Notes: generated by a model not told the origin, from the letters alone. DNA of 64,000 bases from Tridacna crocea (GCA_943736015.1 OX031069.1:38102728-38166727), one strand, 5' to 3'; counted from the stretch's first letter, positions 33,777 through 45,669 are shown. Numbers and translations: made by a program.

Positions 33777-33991
33777 TTAACTCTTTATCATAATTATGAC
33801 AAAATTTTAGACTGGTCCAAATTGAAAGCTTTTGCAGATCACAAAATAAATGTGACTAAAGAATTGAAATTTGTTTTCGGAAGGGAAGAAGACATTGTGG
33901 GAAAAGGAGAAAATGCTGGTCACCTGCAATGTTTTCAAAAGCTTTCTTTCTTAGGGTTGATAAAAGTTGGGATTGCATGGTAAAGGGTTAA
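33777..33991 (+). mobile_element. TTAA MITE, family A, right hairpin arm deleted
   Basis: TTAACTCTTTATCATAATTA to ATGGTAAAGGGTTAA. GCTGGTCACC is followed directly by TGCAATGTTTTC. Confidence 0.75.
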
Positions 33992-34666
33992 AAGACCCAG
34001 CAATATATGAGGGCTAAATTTTTAACAAGTTCAAAAGGTTACAACAACATGAAGCTCAATGCCAAATTTGATAGCCCTGGGATCGTGAGGTGAACAATGT
34101 AAATTCCACTCTGAAAAGTACCTGCTTCACTCAAATTTGATTGGTTTGTCGATCTACGATTAATAGACCTTGGTTAGGCTAGAATACTTTACCTTGATTT
34201 CTATTTATTTTCAACAAACCCAATTAACTCTGAAATACATGCATGTCAACTTCGGATGTACATGTACATATCATAATTTATTATTAACTTGGATACAAGT
34301 TTATCACACCCTTTGTACACTGTCTTGTATCCAATATTTTTTAATTGGGGTTTTTAATAGTCTGTCAGGTGACAGGTTTTTTTTTTTTATTTCTTGAATC
34401 GGGAAACTCCCACTAAAGCATTTCAAGGGTTTGTGAAGCATGCTTGCAATGCTACACGTGTAGAAATGAAACTGCGCGAAATAAATGCTTGTAAACAAAG
34501 GGTATAAAACGGATTTAAAGATTTTTTGAAAAATAGCTTTTCACTGTCCCAATTCTATGGAACAAAAATACTGATCTTGCTTTGAAAATTTTGGTATGGC
34601 CCAAATCTTTGGATCTTGAAAAATACTGGTAATATTTCTGCGATTTTTGATGGTGTCCCAATGCTT

Positions 34667-35010
34667 TAACTCATTACCAAAAAACAAAATTTTAGGTTAA
34701 TTTGCGGACGACAAAATAAAAGTAACTGAATATTTGAAACTTGCTTTGTGAAGGGTAGAAAACTTAGAAAGAAAAGGAGAAATTTTCTTTGGGACTTTAT
34801 ATTGTGGACCTCCATAAGAATTCATGTATTATAGCTCTTAGGTCAAAGGTTGCCTTGCCCTGGGGTCATAACGTTCTTGTGGGATTTTATAAAGGAAACT
34901 TTCTATGTCTTCTAGTTTGAAACCAGTTGGCCAAGAATTGTAATGTTTGTCATGAAGGGCTATTACAAGCCAGTGGAGTGATGTAGGGCCATCATGGCCC
35001 TCTTGGTTTT
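34667..35010 (+). mobile_element. Decayed family A fragment joined to a HINE 3' end
   Basis: 34667-34780 is a worn left half (TTAACTCATTACCAAAAAAC to AAAGGAGAAATTTTC). It runs into sequence ending GGAGTGATGTAGGGCCATCATGGCCC, TCTTGG, the 3' hairpin type of HINE family 1. Confidence 0.5.
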
Positions 35011-35067
35011 ATAGACACTCTACTGTTTATACACCCTACTTTTTCTACAGCAAAGTCTGATACTCAT

Positions 35068-35306
35068 CTAACTCTTTACCGAACGACAAAATTTTAGAGA
35101 TGTCCAAACTGAAAGCATTTGCAGACAACAAAATAAACATAACTTAGAAATTGAAATTTGTTTCTGAGTAGAAAACAGTTTGGTAGAAAACAATGTGGGA
35201 AAAGGAGAAAATGCTGCTAACCGGCATTTTCCCCTTTTGCCACTATGTTACAAAAGGCTTCTATCTCAGGTTCGTAAAATTCAGGGATTGTTTGGTAAAG
35301 GGTTAA
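35068..35306 (+). mobile_element. TTAA MITE, family A
   Basis: CTAACTCTTTACCGAACGAC to TTTGGTAAAGGGTTAA. An extra GAAAACAGTTTGGTA repeats part of the block before the hairpin. Confidence 0.75.
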
Positions 35307-35536
35307 GTACACAGCTTCAAAGAGGTGGGGGCGTTGTCAATTTTGCAGCATGTTCAACACTTAGGATTGATGACAAGTCAGTGCATCAAGTTTCATTCCT
35401 CACTTACTCCAGATCCTACTGAGCAATGAAAGTTATGTGTTGGAAGGGAACTAGTGGCATGAACAAAATGATTGTGCAAAATACTGGTAAAAGAAACTCC
35501 AGTAGCACATGGATAGATGCACTAGCTGCATTGCTT

Positions 35537-35764
35537 TATCCCTTTACCAAACGACAAAATTTTAGACTGGTCTAAATTAAAAGCACTTGCAGACATCAAA
35601 GTAAACGTAATTCAAAAGCTGAAATTTGTTTCCAGCAGGGGAGAAAATATTGTTGGAAAAGGAGAAAATGCTGGTCACCAGCATTTTCTCCTTTTCCCAC
35701 AATGTTTTCAAAAGGCTTCTATCTCAGGGTCGTACAAACCAGGGATTGTTTGGTAAAGGGTTAA
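35537..35764 (+). mobile_element. TTAA MITE, family A
   Basis: TATCCCTTTACCAAACGACA to TTTGGTAAAGGGTTAA. Hairpin 35651-35703 with GGTCACC centre. Confidence 0.85.
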
Positions 35765-36612
35765 CTGGAGAAATGTTCAAATTGATGTTAAACACTAATT
35801 ATCAGAAGCAATTCGGCAATTTCTAAAAGAAATTTTCTTTTTTATTGAAAAAAAAAATAATGTCTTGTAAGAATAATAAAATAGATAACAAAGGTAGTAG
35901 GCCATATCCTCAGCCGTAGCAACAGAGTTCGGGGCTATCGTGGCTGTTGTGCTATGGAAATCAGTTTTATGATATACCAGTATGCTTAGCTTTGGAAGGA
36001 CATTTTGCGAAGGACATTAATTTTGTCTGTATGTTCATTGTGACAAATCGGTGTAATAATGAAATCCACAAAGTAAATTGATTGTGGATGTATGCTATAA
36101 ATATCTTAGTGTGGTATTTATACGTTTTAAATCCACATCTCGTCTTCCTAAAGTACAGGAAGATATACGCTGAATGCTTTTGTGAAACAGTTTAAGAAGA
36201 ATGAGTCTGAAAATAGTTCTTAAAAGTTTCTGAAAAGCATTGTCGTAACACTGTAGTACATGTACAGTGTTTGATTCCTGTTTATGAAATGAAACCTTTG
36301 ACTGGTTTCATATACTACATGCGCTGGAACTACGTGTAAAAGCAAATTCAATGCAAGATCTATTAGGAAGTAAATGATAACCTAATAGACTTGCTTTGAA
36401 TCTGATCTTTATCCAGACTTACAAAATCAGATGGTAACACCAATGGTAGGTATTTGTAGGGTTTTTTTTTTCATGGGATTATCATATTGATGTACATGTC
36501 CATGCAATTTTCTTTTTTCAACAAAGTTTTCCCAGAGATTTTTATTGACCTCTTTGTAGGGATTCAGGTAAAGAACAAAGGTGTGGAGTTATAGGTCTAT
36601 GTGTTGTGCACC

Positions 36613-36822
36613 TTAACTCATCACCAAATGACAATATTTTAGGCTTGACCAAATCGAAAGCATCTGTAGATGACAAAATTAAAGTGACTGAAAATTTGAC
36701 ATTTCCTTTGGAAAAGGAAGAAAACATTGTGGAAAATGAAGACAATGCTGGTTACCACTGTACTTTCAAAAGGCTTCTTTAACATAGATGTTAAAAGTCT
36801 GGATTGTGTGGTAAAGGAGTAA
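36613..36822 (+). mobile_element. TTAA MITE, family A, right hairpin arm deleted
   Basis: TTAACTCATCACCAAATGAC to GTGGTAAAGGAGTAA. GAAGACAATGCTGGTTACCA goes straight to CTGTACTTTCAAAAGG. Confidence 0.7.
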
Positions 36823-37090
36823 CCCTCTGAGAGAAAAACTAGGCCCAACAGATAGTTTCGGTATAGAAATGAAACCAAAATGAGTGCAACTTCAACGTAG
36901 CTCTTAGCCAGAAAGTCAGGGCAAAGTGCACAGTGTAGATCAAAGATCAGCCTGCAAGTTTTGTGCAGTATGATGTTGATCTGTGCTGGACACAAGGCAA
37001 CCAGAGTTGTGAAGTGCTCCTCATGGGTCTGATAACAGACAAAAGTAGACACTGGAGATTTAAAATGATTCATACATTAAATCACACCAT

Positions 37091-37315
37091 TTAACCATTT
37101 TCTCCATAGATACTCATTTCAACACATTGCTTGTAGGAGCCTTTGAAAAACATTGTAGCAAAAGGTGAAACTTGTGACGAGCAATTTCACCTTTTGCCAC
37201 AATGTTTTTATGCTATCAAAAGGTGTCATATACACATAAGAAACGGCTTCATCCTTGCTATTATTTAGGGTCAATTAGAGATACCATAGAAATGCCTTAT
37301 GGGGTAAAGGGTTAA
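37091..37315 (-). mobile_element. TTAA MITE, family B, reverse, copy 5
   Basis: TTAACCATTTTCTCCATAGA to GGGTAAAGGGTTAA; the left hairpin arm is shortened (AAAGGTGAAACTTGTGACG). Confidence 0.8.
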
Positions 37316-37708
37316 AAGAGTGGAAATTATTGTGAAGTGGAAAACCTGTTATTGTAAGGTTGGTCCAAGTATTCTTCACTCGCAGAAAAAGGAATCTGTA
37401 AATCAGGTGAAGAGGAAAAGGAAAAAAGATCAATTTTTTACCTAGCCTTCTTCAGGACTGTCACAAGATTATTTGTTATAAGTTTAGTGGTAATACTTTT
37501 TCATTTTCAAAATTTCAGATAGTGAAATGTCAGTGTGAAATGTTAGTCAATATATAGTATTTGAGACTGACTGTAAATGTCAAAAAATAATAATTTATTC
37601 TTTTCATGCAACATTATGTTGTAAATAAGAGTTCATTGTATTGAAAAGAAAATTGAGATTATACAAGAGAGCAGTGTTTGAATTGGTTTTCTTTTGTTTT
37701 CTTTTCAG

Positions 37709-37733
37709 AATCTTGAGCAAGCCCATAAAGGTG
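37709..37733 (+). CDS. Gene 2 exon 8: 25-bp microexon
   Basis: Acceptor TTTTCTTTTCAG with a strong pyrimidine tract, donor GGTG|GTAAGT. Phase 0 in, phase 1 out. Codes NLEQAHKG (424-431) plus one base of residue 432. Short, but both splice signals are strong and its phases link exons 7 and 9 exactly. Confidence 0.75.
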
Positions 37734-38360
37734 GTAAGTATATCAAAACAGTGGAAGGAGATCAAATGTTGATTCATAATTCCATGCAGCATCTTTGTTT
37801 ACACATTCAAAGTTTTCTTTGATATGAAACGGAAAAGAAAACTGTTGATAACGAAAGGATACAGTCATGTTTATGTTTGTACAACTACATGTACATGGTA
37901 TGTATTGGTGGGGGGAGGGGGAAGGAGGAAAGAAAATAAAAACAGGAAAAAAGGTATGTATGTTCCTTGGACTTACATTGCAGTTGACAGAGATTAACTG
38001 AACCCCAAGAAACCTGGTCTGCTGCATAGTAGATTTCTGCATGATCTTCTTAAGTTATGTCATATTTATTGTTGTGACCTTAAATAAAATACCCCATACA
38101 GATAACTTTTTTTAGCTTAAAAATCACTTATGAAAACATTGTGGCAAAAAAGGAATTACCCAGGATTACTGATTTCTCTTTTTGCCACATACATATATAT
38201 GTATATTCATGATAAGTAAGTGTTTCCTCAAATCATTGATTTTAAATGCTCCCCTGACGTAGGTTTTTACATGAAATTCTCACGGGCACATAGTTACATT
38301 TATGACATTTGCTACAGTAACAGAATTACCCATATAACTTACATTAAAGAGCTACAAACA

Positions 38361-38588
38361 TATCCCTTTATCAGACAACAAACTGTTAGCCTTGACTAAA
38401 TTGAAAACGTCTGCCAACGACAATGTGTAGGTGACTCAAATCATTGAATTTGATCTTGGCATAGTTGAAAACAGTGTGGGAAAAGGAGAAAATGCTGGTT
38501 ACCAGCATTTTCTCCTTTTCCCACAATGTTTTCAAAAGGCTTCTTTCTCAGTGGTGTTGAAAGTCGTCATTGTGTGTTAAAGGGTTAA
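38361..38588 (+). mobile_element. TTAA MITE, family A
   Basis: TATCCCTTTATCAGACAACA to TGTGTTAAAGGGTTAA. Perfect hairpin at 38475-38525. Confidence 0.85.
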
Positions 38589-38859
38589 ATGGTAGGACAT
38601 AGTAGTCATGCTCTGAAAAAAAAGGTGGAATACATCTGCATGAAGTATTGACAGAGGTCAGTTTGGGCTGACTTGGGTTAAAATATGTTGCTATTTGTTC
38701 ATTTTCTGCATGTTCAAGGACCTGTCTACCTGATAATTTAGACAGTTTTAAGACTAAATGGATTTTATGGGTCCGTGATACATATATATAATGAGTTGCT
38801 TAATATAATGCATCGCAGGGATTCATTAAACACCCTTTTGCCAAAGCATGGCACATATG

Positions 38860-39110
38860 GCTTGCAAAATACGAAAAGATGCATTTGGACTTTTGCGTAG
38901 AGTGTCGTCTCGGATTAGCCTGCGCAGTTAGTGCAGGCTTATCCGAGACAACACTTTACGACCACATAAGATTTTGTGCTACAGCAGATTGAGCAGAACA
39001 GAAATTTACACAAAAACGTAAAGTGCCGTCTCTGATAAGCCTACCTGCGCAGGTTAATCTGAGACGACACTTTATGCAAATGTCCGAAAGCCCCTTTTCG
39101 CATGTTGCAG
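38860..39110. mobile_element. Foldback MITE, GCCTGCGCAG family, copy 2
   Basis: CTTGCAAAATACGAAAAGAT to CCCTTTTCGCATGTTGCAG; inner AGAGTGTCGTCTCGGATTAG and complement. More diverged than the copies at 41103-41628. Confidence 0.8.
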
Positions 39111-39244
39111 GCCATATAAAGTCAAATGTTATAGCAAAGTTTTGTCTCCTTTGTCCAGTATTTGTGAGTCAACTTGTCCTTCCATCTTTCTTGAGGGCTT
39201 ATTCTCCACAAGTCTACACTAACTACAGTGTTGTGTGTTAAGAT

Positions 39245-40440
39245 GCAAGATTTCTGCTGAAATCATAAAATTTTCTCCATTGGTTATGACTGATTTTAGT
39301 TAGTTATTATATGGCGCTGACAGGAATGGAAAAAAGTGAACTTCATATCTATAGTGAAAAAGAGAAAATACAACATTTCTGTGTCTGTAGCAAAAGAAGA
39401 GAAAAGGTCAAAAGCAATTCACTAAAGAATGGAAAAAAGATGAAAGCAGTGTTTCTTAGTGAAAGAAGATAAAAATGAAATTCCCGTCTGAAGTGCAGGA
39501 GGAGATAAGGTGAAATTTCTGTCTGTAGTAAAAGAAGAAAAAAAGATGAAATTCATAATTTGAAGAAAACAAGAAAATGGGAGGAAGCACAAGAAAGAGA
39601 ATGGAACAAGGAATCTTGACAGTTTTCTGGTGATACAGGGATCCCAGAGCTGCAGTTATTATCCACTGCATTTTACTGCTACATTGCCTGCCCATTCAAA
39701 TTTGAAGTCAATAAAAGCTGAACTGCTGAAGGATAAATGCAGGACAAGAAAAGTATGACCAGTGAAGATTTACTGTCTTCAACATGTCAGTGGCTGATAC
39801 CATGAGCACCTTTCTTTGTCTTTCCATCTTTCACAAAACAAGTGATGATATTAGTAGATCAGAGGTCTATAGCCATGCAGTTTGATAAAAAATGGAAGGC
39901 ACATACCAATAAATGAAGTGATATCGTCTTCCATCAACATTTAACAGACTCAATATGAATTATTGTAAATGCCATGCTTGACTCTTTACAAAGTGACTTA
40001 ATTTTATACTGATCAAATCTGAAAGCATTTTCCCAATAACAAACCAATTTAGGAATTTTTTTGTTTGTAAGGATAAGAAAGAATGTAGGAAAAAGAGGCA
40101 ATGCTGCTTACCAGCATTACCTCATTTTCTCCCAATTTTCTTACTTAACTCTATTTCCTTGTTCTCAACTGGTCTAATCTGAAACAATGGGCAGACATAC
40201 AAATTAGGAAATTTTTTTGTTAAAAAGGACAGAAAGCATTGTTGGAAAAGGAGAAAATGTTTGTTAACAGCATTTTCTGCTTTTCTCATAACATTTTCAT
40301 ATATTGTTTTCCTTGAGGGTTGTTAAAATGCAGTGTTATGTTGTAAAAGAATAACCAGTTAACACAAAGCATTGTATTTCAGAGCTCTAGATAAGGGGGA
40401 GTGATGCCATTCTGAATCCATTATTTCTCTTCCAAATGCT
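39245..40440. other. Intron sequence, decayed repeats only
   Basis: 39300-39600 is A/G-rich with repeated GAAAAAGA/AGAAGA motifs. Two worn family A copies lie at about 39980-40140 and 40150-40350. No exon seen. Confidence 0.4.
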
Positions 40441-40447
40441 ATGTTGT

Positions 40448-40494
40448 GGGTACTCATTAGAATAGCCTTAGTAAGACAATTCTAATGAGTACCC
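40448..40494. repeat. Short inverted repeat
   Basis: GGGTACTCATTAGAAT and its exact complement flank a 15-base loop. Confidence 0.85.
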
Positions 40495-40540
40495 ATAATG
40501 TAGGATTTAGTGGAGAGTTGGTAATATTTTCAACTTTGAA

Positions 40541-40640
40541 ATCAAATCACTCCCTCTGTCTTGAGCTCAAATCACTCCCTCTATCTTGAGCTCAAATCAC
40601 TCCCTCTATCTTGAGCTCAAATCACTCCCTCTATCTTGAG
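40541..40640 (+). repeat. 25-bp tandem repeat, four copies
   Basis: Unit CTCAAATCACTCCCTCTATC + TTGAG. The first copy has G for A (CTGTC); the last three are identical. Confidence 0.95.
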
Positions 40641-41102
40641 GGTAGTCAAAAGTAGGGATTGGTGGAAATGGATTAATAAATGTATCTTTCAAAAGCTTGA
40701 TCTTTTTAGAATTTGCTCTATCGTACTACACACAATAAAATTTTATTTGATTGAATGTAGTGTTGATAAATGATATTATGGCCACTTTATATAAGGTGTT
40801 TAACTGTTTTAAATTACAGGTGAAAATACATAGACATCCAAATCAATCAGAATGCAAAAGATAAATTGATTGTAGTGCAAATGAAGGGATTTGTCTTTAA
40901 AAGGGCAGAAAACATTTTGGGAACGGGAAAACCCTGGTTTCCATTATTCTCTCCTGTCCCCTAAAATGTTTTCAAAACACTGTCCTAGTTGAATAGATTT
41001 GCTAATGAAAAATTGATGTAGGGCAAAATACTGTGTCTGAACACAGAAATGAAATGTATTTTCATGGCCCGTTAGCCGAGAAGGTCATATTAGGTGCATT
41101 TA

Positions 41103-41373
41103 CATATGGAGTGCAACACACGAAAAGGGTCATTCGGACATTTGCGGAAAGTGTCGTCTCGGATCAGCGTGTTCAGTCCGCACAGGCTAATCCGAAACGA
41201 CACTTTCCGATTTTATGTGATTTTCTGTTTTACGCAAGTCTACTGTAACACAAAATCTAATGTAGTCGTAAAGTGTCGTCTCGGATTAGCCTGCGCGGAC
41301 TGCGCAGGCTAATCCGAGACGACACTTTACGCAAATGTCCGAATGCACCTTTTCGCGTGTTGCGCTCCATATG
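41103..41373. mobile_element. Foldback MITE, GCCTGCGCAG family, copy 3
   Basis: CATATGGAGTGCAACACACG to GCGTGTTGCGCTCCATATG. Well-preserved arms with GTGTCGTCTCGGAT and AGCCTGCGCGGACTGCGCAG. Joined tail to head with copy 4 through a shared CATATGG. Confidence 0.9.
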
Positions 41374-41628
41374 GCCTACAACACGCGAAATGGGGCATTT
41401 GAGCAATTGCGTAAAGTGTTGTTGCAGTTCAGCCTGCGCACACCACGCAGGCTAATCCGAAACAATACTTTCCGCTGTAATGTAATTTCCTGTGTAGCAC
41501 AAGACTAGTGTAGCACAAAATCTGATAAAGTCGTAAACTGCCGTCTCGGATTAGCCTGCGCAGGCTGATCCAAGACGACATGTTACGCAAATGTCGGAAT
41601 GCCCCTTTTCGCGTGTTGCAAGCCATAT
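41369..41628. mobile_element. Foldback MITE, GCCTGCGCAG family, copy 4
   Basis: CCATATGGCCTACAACACGC to GCGTGTTGCAAGCCATAT. Arms are less symmetric than in copy 3. Confidence 0.85.
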
Positions 41629-41896
41629 ATGTGGTGCCGTACTGTGTGTTAAAACGGAGGATTGTATGGTAAATGTTTAATCCAAATGAGTCATTATATA
41701 GATACTTCATGTTTTTGACAGTTATTACTTTAACTCTTTAAAATCCATTTCATGAATACTTAAAGTCACAGCAGTGTCTAAAAATAAACAATTGGGTGTC
41801 TTAAAATGTGTCTAAATGTTACACATACTGTTTATAAGTATTTTGAAGTATTGTATGGTTGGTCCCAGTGTTAGTCACTAGTAAGAAAATGAGATA

Positions 41897-42120
41897 TAAC
41901 CCTTTCCCAAACAATCCCTGGTTTTCACGACCCTGAAAAGAAGCCTTTTGACAACATTGTGGGAAAAGGAGAAAATGCTGGTAACTAGCATTTTCTCCCT
42001 TTCCCACAATGTTTTCTACACTCCCAGAACAAATTTCAATTTTTGAGTCATATTTTCGTTGTCTGCTGATGCTTTCAATTTGGAACCGTCTAAAATTTTG
42101 TCATCTGGTAAAGAGTTTAA
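41897..42120 (-). mobile_element. TTAA MITE, family A, reverse
   Basis: TAACCCTTTCCCAAACAATC to TCTGGTAAAGAGTTTAA. Hairpin 41962-42007. Confidence 0.85.
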
Positions 42121-42259
42121 AAACCAGGTTTAAAGTAAAACAAATTATTAGAGGACCTGGAAACATCTGAGGTAAATTTTTAATGTATTTTCCTGCCATT
42201 GTCAAACATTTGGACCAACGGACCTATAACAGATTGTCATCTTCACAATAATTTCACCT

Positions 42260-44086
42260 TTAACTCTTTACCAAACGACAAAATTTTGGACTTGTTCAAA
42301 TTGAAAGCATGTGCAGACGACAAAATAAATTTGAATCAAAAACTGAAATTCGATTTGGAAAGGGTAGAAAATTTGTGGGAAAAGGAGAAAATGCTGGTAA
42401 CCAGCATTTTCTCCTTTTCCCATAATGTTTTCAGAGGCTTCCTTTTTAGCTCACCTGAGCACAACGTGCTCAAGGGGAGCTTTTAGGATCACCCGGAGTC
42501 CGTCGTCCGTCGTGCGTTGTGCGTCGTCAACAATTCTTTAAACATCAACTCCTCCTAAACCGCTGGGCGGATTTGGACCAAACTTGGCAGGAATGTTCCT
42601 TGGGAGGTCCTCTTTAAAAATTGTTCACAGAATTTGATTCCATCAAAAACTCTGGTTGCCATGGCAACCAAATTGAATTTTTTAGCAAATTCTTTAAAAA
42701 TCTTCTCCTCTGAAACCGCTAGTCAGATTTTGAAATAATTTCACAGATATGTTCCTTGGGTGACCCTTTTCAAAACTTGTTCGTGAAATTTTGATTCGTC
42801 AAAAAATGTGGCTCTGGTGAATGGGGGCTTCTTGCACTATACAGACATGAAGGAATTCTTTAAAAATCTTCTCCTCTGAAACTGCTGGTCGGATTTGGAA
42901 ATAATTTCACAGATATGTTCCTTGGGTGACCCTTTTCAAAACTTGTCTGTGAAATTTTGATCCGTCAAAAAATGTGGCTCTGGTGAATGGGGGCTTCTTG
43001 CACTATACAGAAATGAAGGAATTCTTAAAAAATCTTCTTCTCTGAAACCGCTGGTCAGATTTTGAAATAATTTCACAGAGTTGTTCCTTGGGTTACCCTT
43101 TTAAAAAATTGGTCGCGAAATTTTGATTGGTCAAGAAACATGGCTCTGGTGAATGGGGGCTTCTTGCACTATACAGAAATGAAGAAATTCTTAAAAATTC
43201 TTCTTCTCTGAAACAGCTGGTTAGATTTTGAAATAATTTCACAGACTTGTTCCTTGGGTTACCCTTTCAAAAATTGTTCGCGAAATTTTGATTGGTCAAG
43301 AAACATGGCTCTGGTGAATAGGGGCTACTTGCACTATACAGAAATGAAGAAATTCTTGAAAATTCTTCTTCTCTGAAATGGCTGGACAGATTTTGAAATA
43401 ATTTCACAGAGATGTTCCTTTGGTGACCCTTTTCTAAAATTGGTCGCGAAATTTTGATTGGCCAAGAAACATGGCTCTAGTGAATGGGGGCTACTTGCAC
43501 TATATGGAAATGAAGAAATTCTTGAAAATTCTTCTTCTCAGAAACCCGTGGTCAGATTTTAAAATAATCTGACAGAGATGTTCCTTGGGTGACCCTTTCC
43601 AAAAGCTGTACATATAATTTTGATCCGTCAAGAAACATGGCTCTTGTGAATGGGGGCTACTTGCACTATACGGACATGATGAAATTCTTTAAAATTCTCT
43701 TTCTCTGAAACCCCTGGTCAGATTTTGAAATAATTTCAGAGAGATGTTCCTTGGGTGACCCTTTTCAAAACTTGTTCGTAAATTTTGATCCATCAAGAAA
43801 CATGGCTCTCGTGGATGGGGGCTACTTGCTCTTATACAGAAATGAAGAATTCTTAAAAATTCTGCTTTTTGAAACTGATGGTCAGATTTCGAAATGACTT
43901 TTACAGGTGACCTTTTGAAAATTGCTTGGCAAAATTATAAATTTGGTTCCAATGTTTCAATACCTCAAAAAAAAAAAAAAAAAATAGACTATGGTCATCT
44001 CAAAAATTCAGGTGAGCGATCCAGGGCCATCTTGGCCCTCTTGTTCAGGGTTGTTAAAGGTCGGGATTGTGTGGTAAAGAGTTGAA
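42260..44086 (+). mobile_element. Family A MITE split by HINE family 1, copy 2
   Basis: Left part 42260-42446 with an intact hairpin, up to CAGAGGCTTCCTTT. Right part resumes at 44044 as CAGGGTTGTTAAAGGTCGGG and ends GTGGTAAAGAGTTGAA. The break is inside the CTTTCTCAGGG block. Confidence 0.85.
42447..44043 (+). mobile_element. Helentron-associated element (HINE/pearl-like), family 1, copy 2
   Basis: TAGCTCACCTGAGCACAACG to CAGGTGAGCGATCCAGGGCC, hairpin GGGCCATCTTGGCCC, TCTTGTT. Core of eight or nine ~167 bp units. Almost the same order of core variants as in 21621-23241, so the two derive from one recent source copy. Confidence 0.85.
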
Positions 44087-44210
44087 TAATAAAAGGGAGA
44101 TGAAAAACAGACTTTCTGTCAAGATAATACAATGGAATTTCGTTAAAATTTATTGGAGAAGATTACAGAACGAATGGTTGATATGATTGAGAGTGGTTAT
44201 TCATTTGCAG

Positions 44211-44321
44211 GGCCAATCAAAAAGAGGAAGTTACCAGAAGAAAATTGTGTGGTGGTTGATGTTTCTGAGAGAACGGCCAAATTGGTGAAAATTCTAGAAG
44301 ATGTAGATCAGCCAATTATTG
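44211..44321 (+). CDS. Gene 2 exon 9: basic segment leading into zinc finger 3
   Basis: Acceptor TTCATTTGCAG, donor ATTG|GTGAGC; enters and leaves in phase 1. Residues 432-468 start GPIKKRKLPEENCVVVDVSE and continue TAKLVKILEDVDQPII. KKRK is a possible nuclear localisation signal. The LVKILEDVDQPIIG/LEFITEF stretch before a U1-type finger reads like the lead-in seen in some matrin-type repeats; that is memory only. Confidence 0.85.
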
Positions 44322-44607
44322 GTGAGCAGACCTACTTTAAGTCACTTGTATTGTGGTTCCTATCATGGGAGCTGTTAAGATTTTTTCAGTCAACTTTTAA
44401 ATTGATTTATCACTGATTAAAGTGAGGCTGAAAATTGTAATCCATTAGTTAAGAAGGAAAAAGATATTTAAGAAAAAAGAATCTGTGCGTTTTCAATGGG
44501 CTAGGTAACCTCATAATGTATTTTTAGATTTCGCACCATAATTCTGCAAAGGTCTGTAGTTTGGTTTGGTTATTTCCATTTATTTATCGTTGCTACCGGT
44601 TGCCCAT

Positions 44608-44875
44608 CTTAGTGAGGCCCCCCCCCCAGGAGACGGTTAGTTGTTACGGGGGATAGTGCAAGGATGCAAGTTGAAAGTACTGAGAGCCTTGCCTGGTCCT
44701 TTAACATGCTCATTGTATAGCACCATCGCACGGGACCTGGGTTTAATGTCTCATCCAAAAGACTAGTAGTAATTTTAGTTGGCCAGTCGGGGATTCGAAC
44801 CCACAACCTGTAGTGACCCAAAACATTGTGTTCACGAGTCCTACGCTCTACCTACTGAGCTATATCGGCTGGAAG
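44608..44875 (-). repeat. tRNA-derived SINE, reverse orientation
   Basis: The reverse complement starts CCAGCCGATATAGCTCAGTA with A box TAGCTCAGTAGGTAGAGCG and, after an enlarged anticodon region, B box GGGTTCGAATCCCC. The body then has GATGAGACATTAAACCCAGG and TCCCGTG. Clear tRNA ancestry; the enlarged arm rules out a working tRNA. Confidence 0.7.
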
Positions 44876-45149
44876 GTTTGTAGGCATGTCATGAGGCATA
44901 TTTGTAGGCATGTGAGCAGTAACATGCATCAATTTTGCGTGACTGATGTGTCAAGTGCATTTTTTTCAATCTCTTTCACAAACATTAGTATTTAGAATTT
45001 GTCCAATCTGGAGGAATTACAGTCTCAATTACATGTAAAGCAATTTGTCAAGAAGTGTGTGTAAAATTACCAGCACTTTTTCATTTTTCAAAAAGCTGTC
45101 TTCATCAGTAGCATTGAAACTTAGAATTGCTTGATAAATGGTTAATTCT

Positions 45150-45378
45150 TTAACCCTTTCCCAAACAATCCCTGGTTTTTACGGGTCTAGAATAGTAACC
45201 CTTTGAAAACATTGTGGGAAAAGGAGAAAATGCTGGTAACCAGCATTTTCTCCTTTTCCCACAATGTTTTCTACCCTATCATAGACAGAAATAATCTTTT
45301 CAGCAAGAGTTAAATTGTCGTCTGCAAATGTTTTCAATTTGGTCTAGTCCAAAAGTTTGTTGTTTGGGAAAGGGTTAA
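45150..45378 (-). mobile_element. TTAA MITE, family A, reverse
   Basis: TTAACCCTTTCCCAAACAAT to TTTGGGAAAGGGTTAA; perfect hairpin at 45215-45265. It ends 52 bp before exon 10 of gene 2. Confidence 0.9.
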
Positions 45379-45430
45379 TAGAAATGCTTGGTGAATTAAC
45401 TCTATATTTAAAATCTTTTATTTCTTCCAG

Positions 45431-45570
45431 GCTTAGAATTTATAACGGAGTTTCAGAAACCCAATAAAGCATCTTTGGCAAGGTATGTTTGCAATTTATG
45501 TCAGTCAAGGTGTGACGAGGCGGCCATTGTACCACATCTGATTGGAGTAAAGCACAGACTGAAATACTTT
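45431..45570 (+). CDS. Gene 2 exon 10: zinc finger 3
   Basis: Acceptor TATTTCTTCCAG, donor TTT|GTAAGT. GC completes Gly469; residues 470-515 are LEFITEFQKPNKASLARYVC and NLCQSRCDEAAIVPH then LIGVKHRLKYF. Ligands Cys489, Cys492, His504 and His510 give C-x2-C-x11-H-x5-H, one residue shorter in the middle than fingers 1 and 2. The whole finger is in one exon, whereas an intron splits each of the other two. Confidence 0.92.
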
Positions 45571-45669
45571 GTAAGTGACCTTTTCATGCCAACTTAATGT
45601 AAATAGAAAACTCTCGTCATAACTCTATACGACATGACAAAACTCTCGGCATAACTCAATACTACATGA

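Noticed and set aside
36542-37073. Overlapping - strand frames up to 144 codons
   Set aside because: Built from a family A copy and intron sequence; cysteine and leucine content looks random and no splice context was found.
44780-44870. Functional tRNA gene
   Set aside because: A and B boxes are present, but the anticodon arm is enlarged, no cloverleaf can be drawn, and a SINE body follows.
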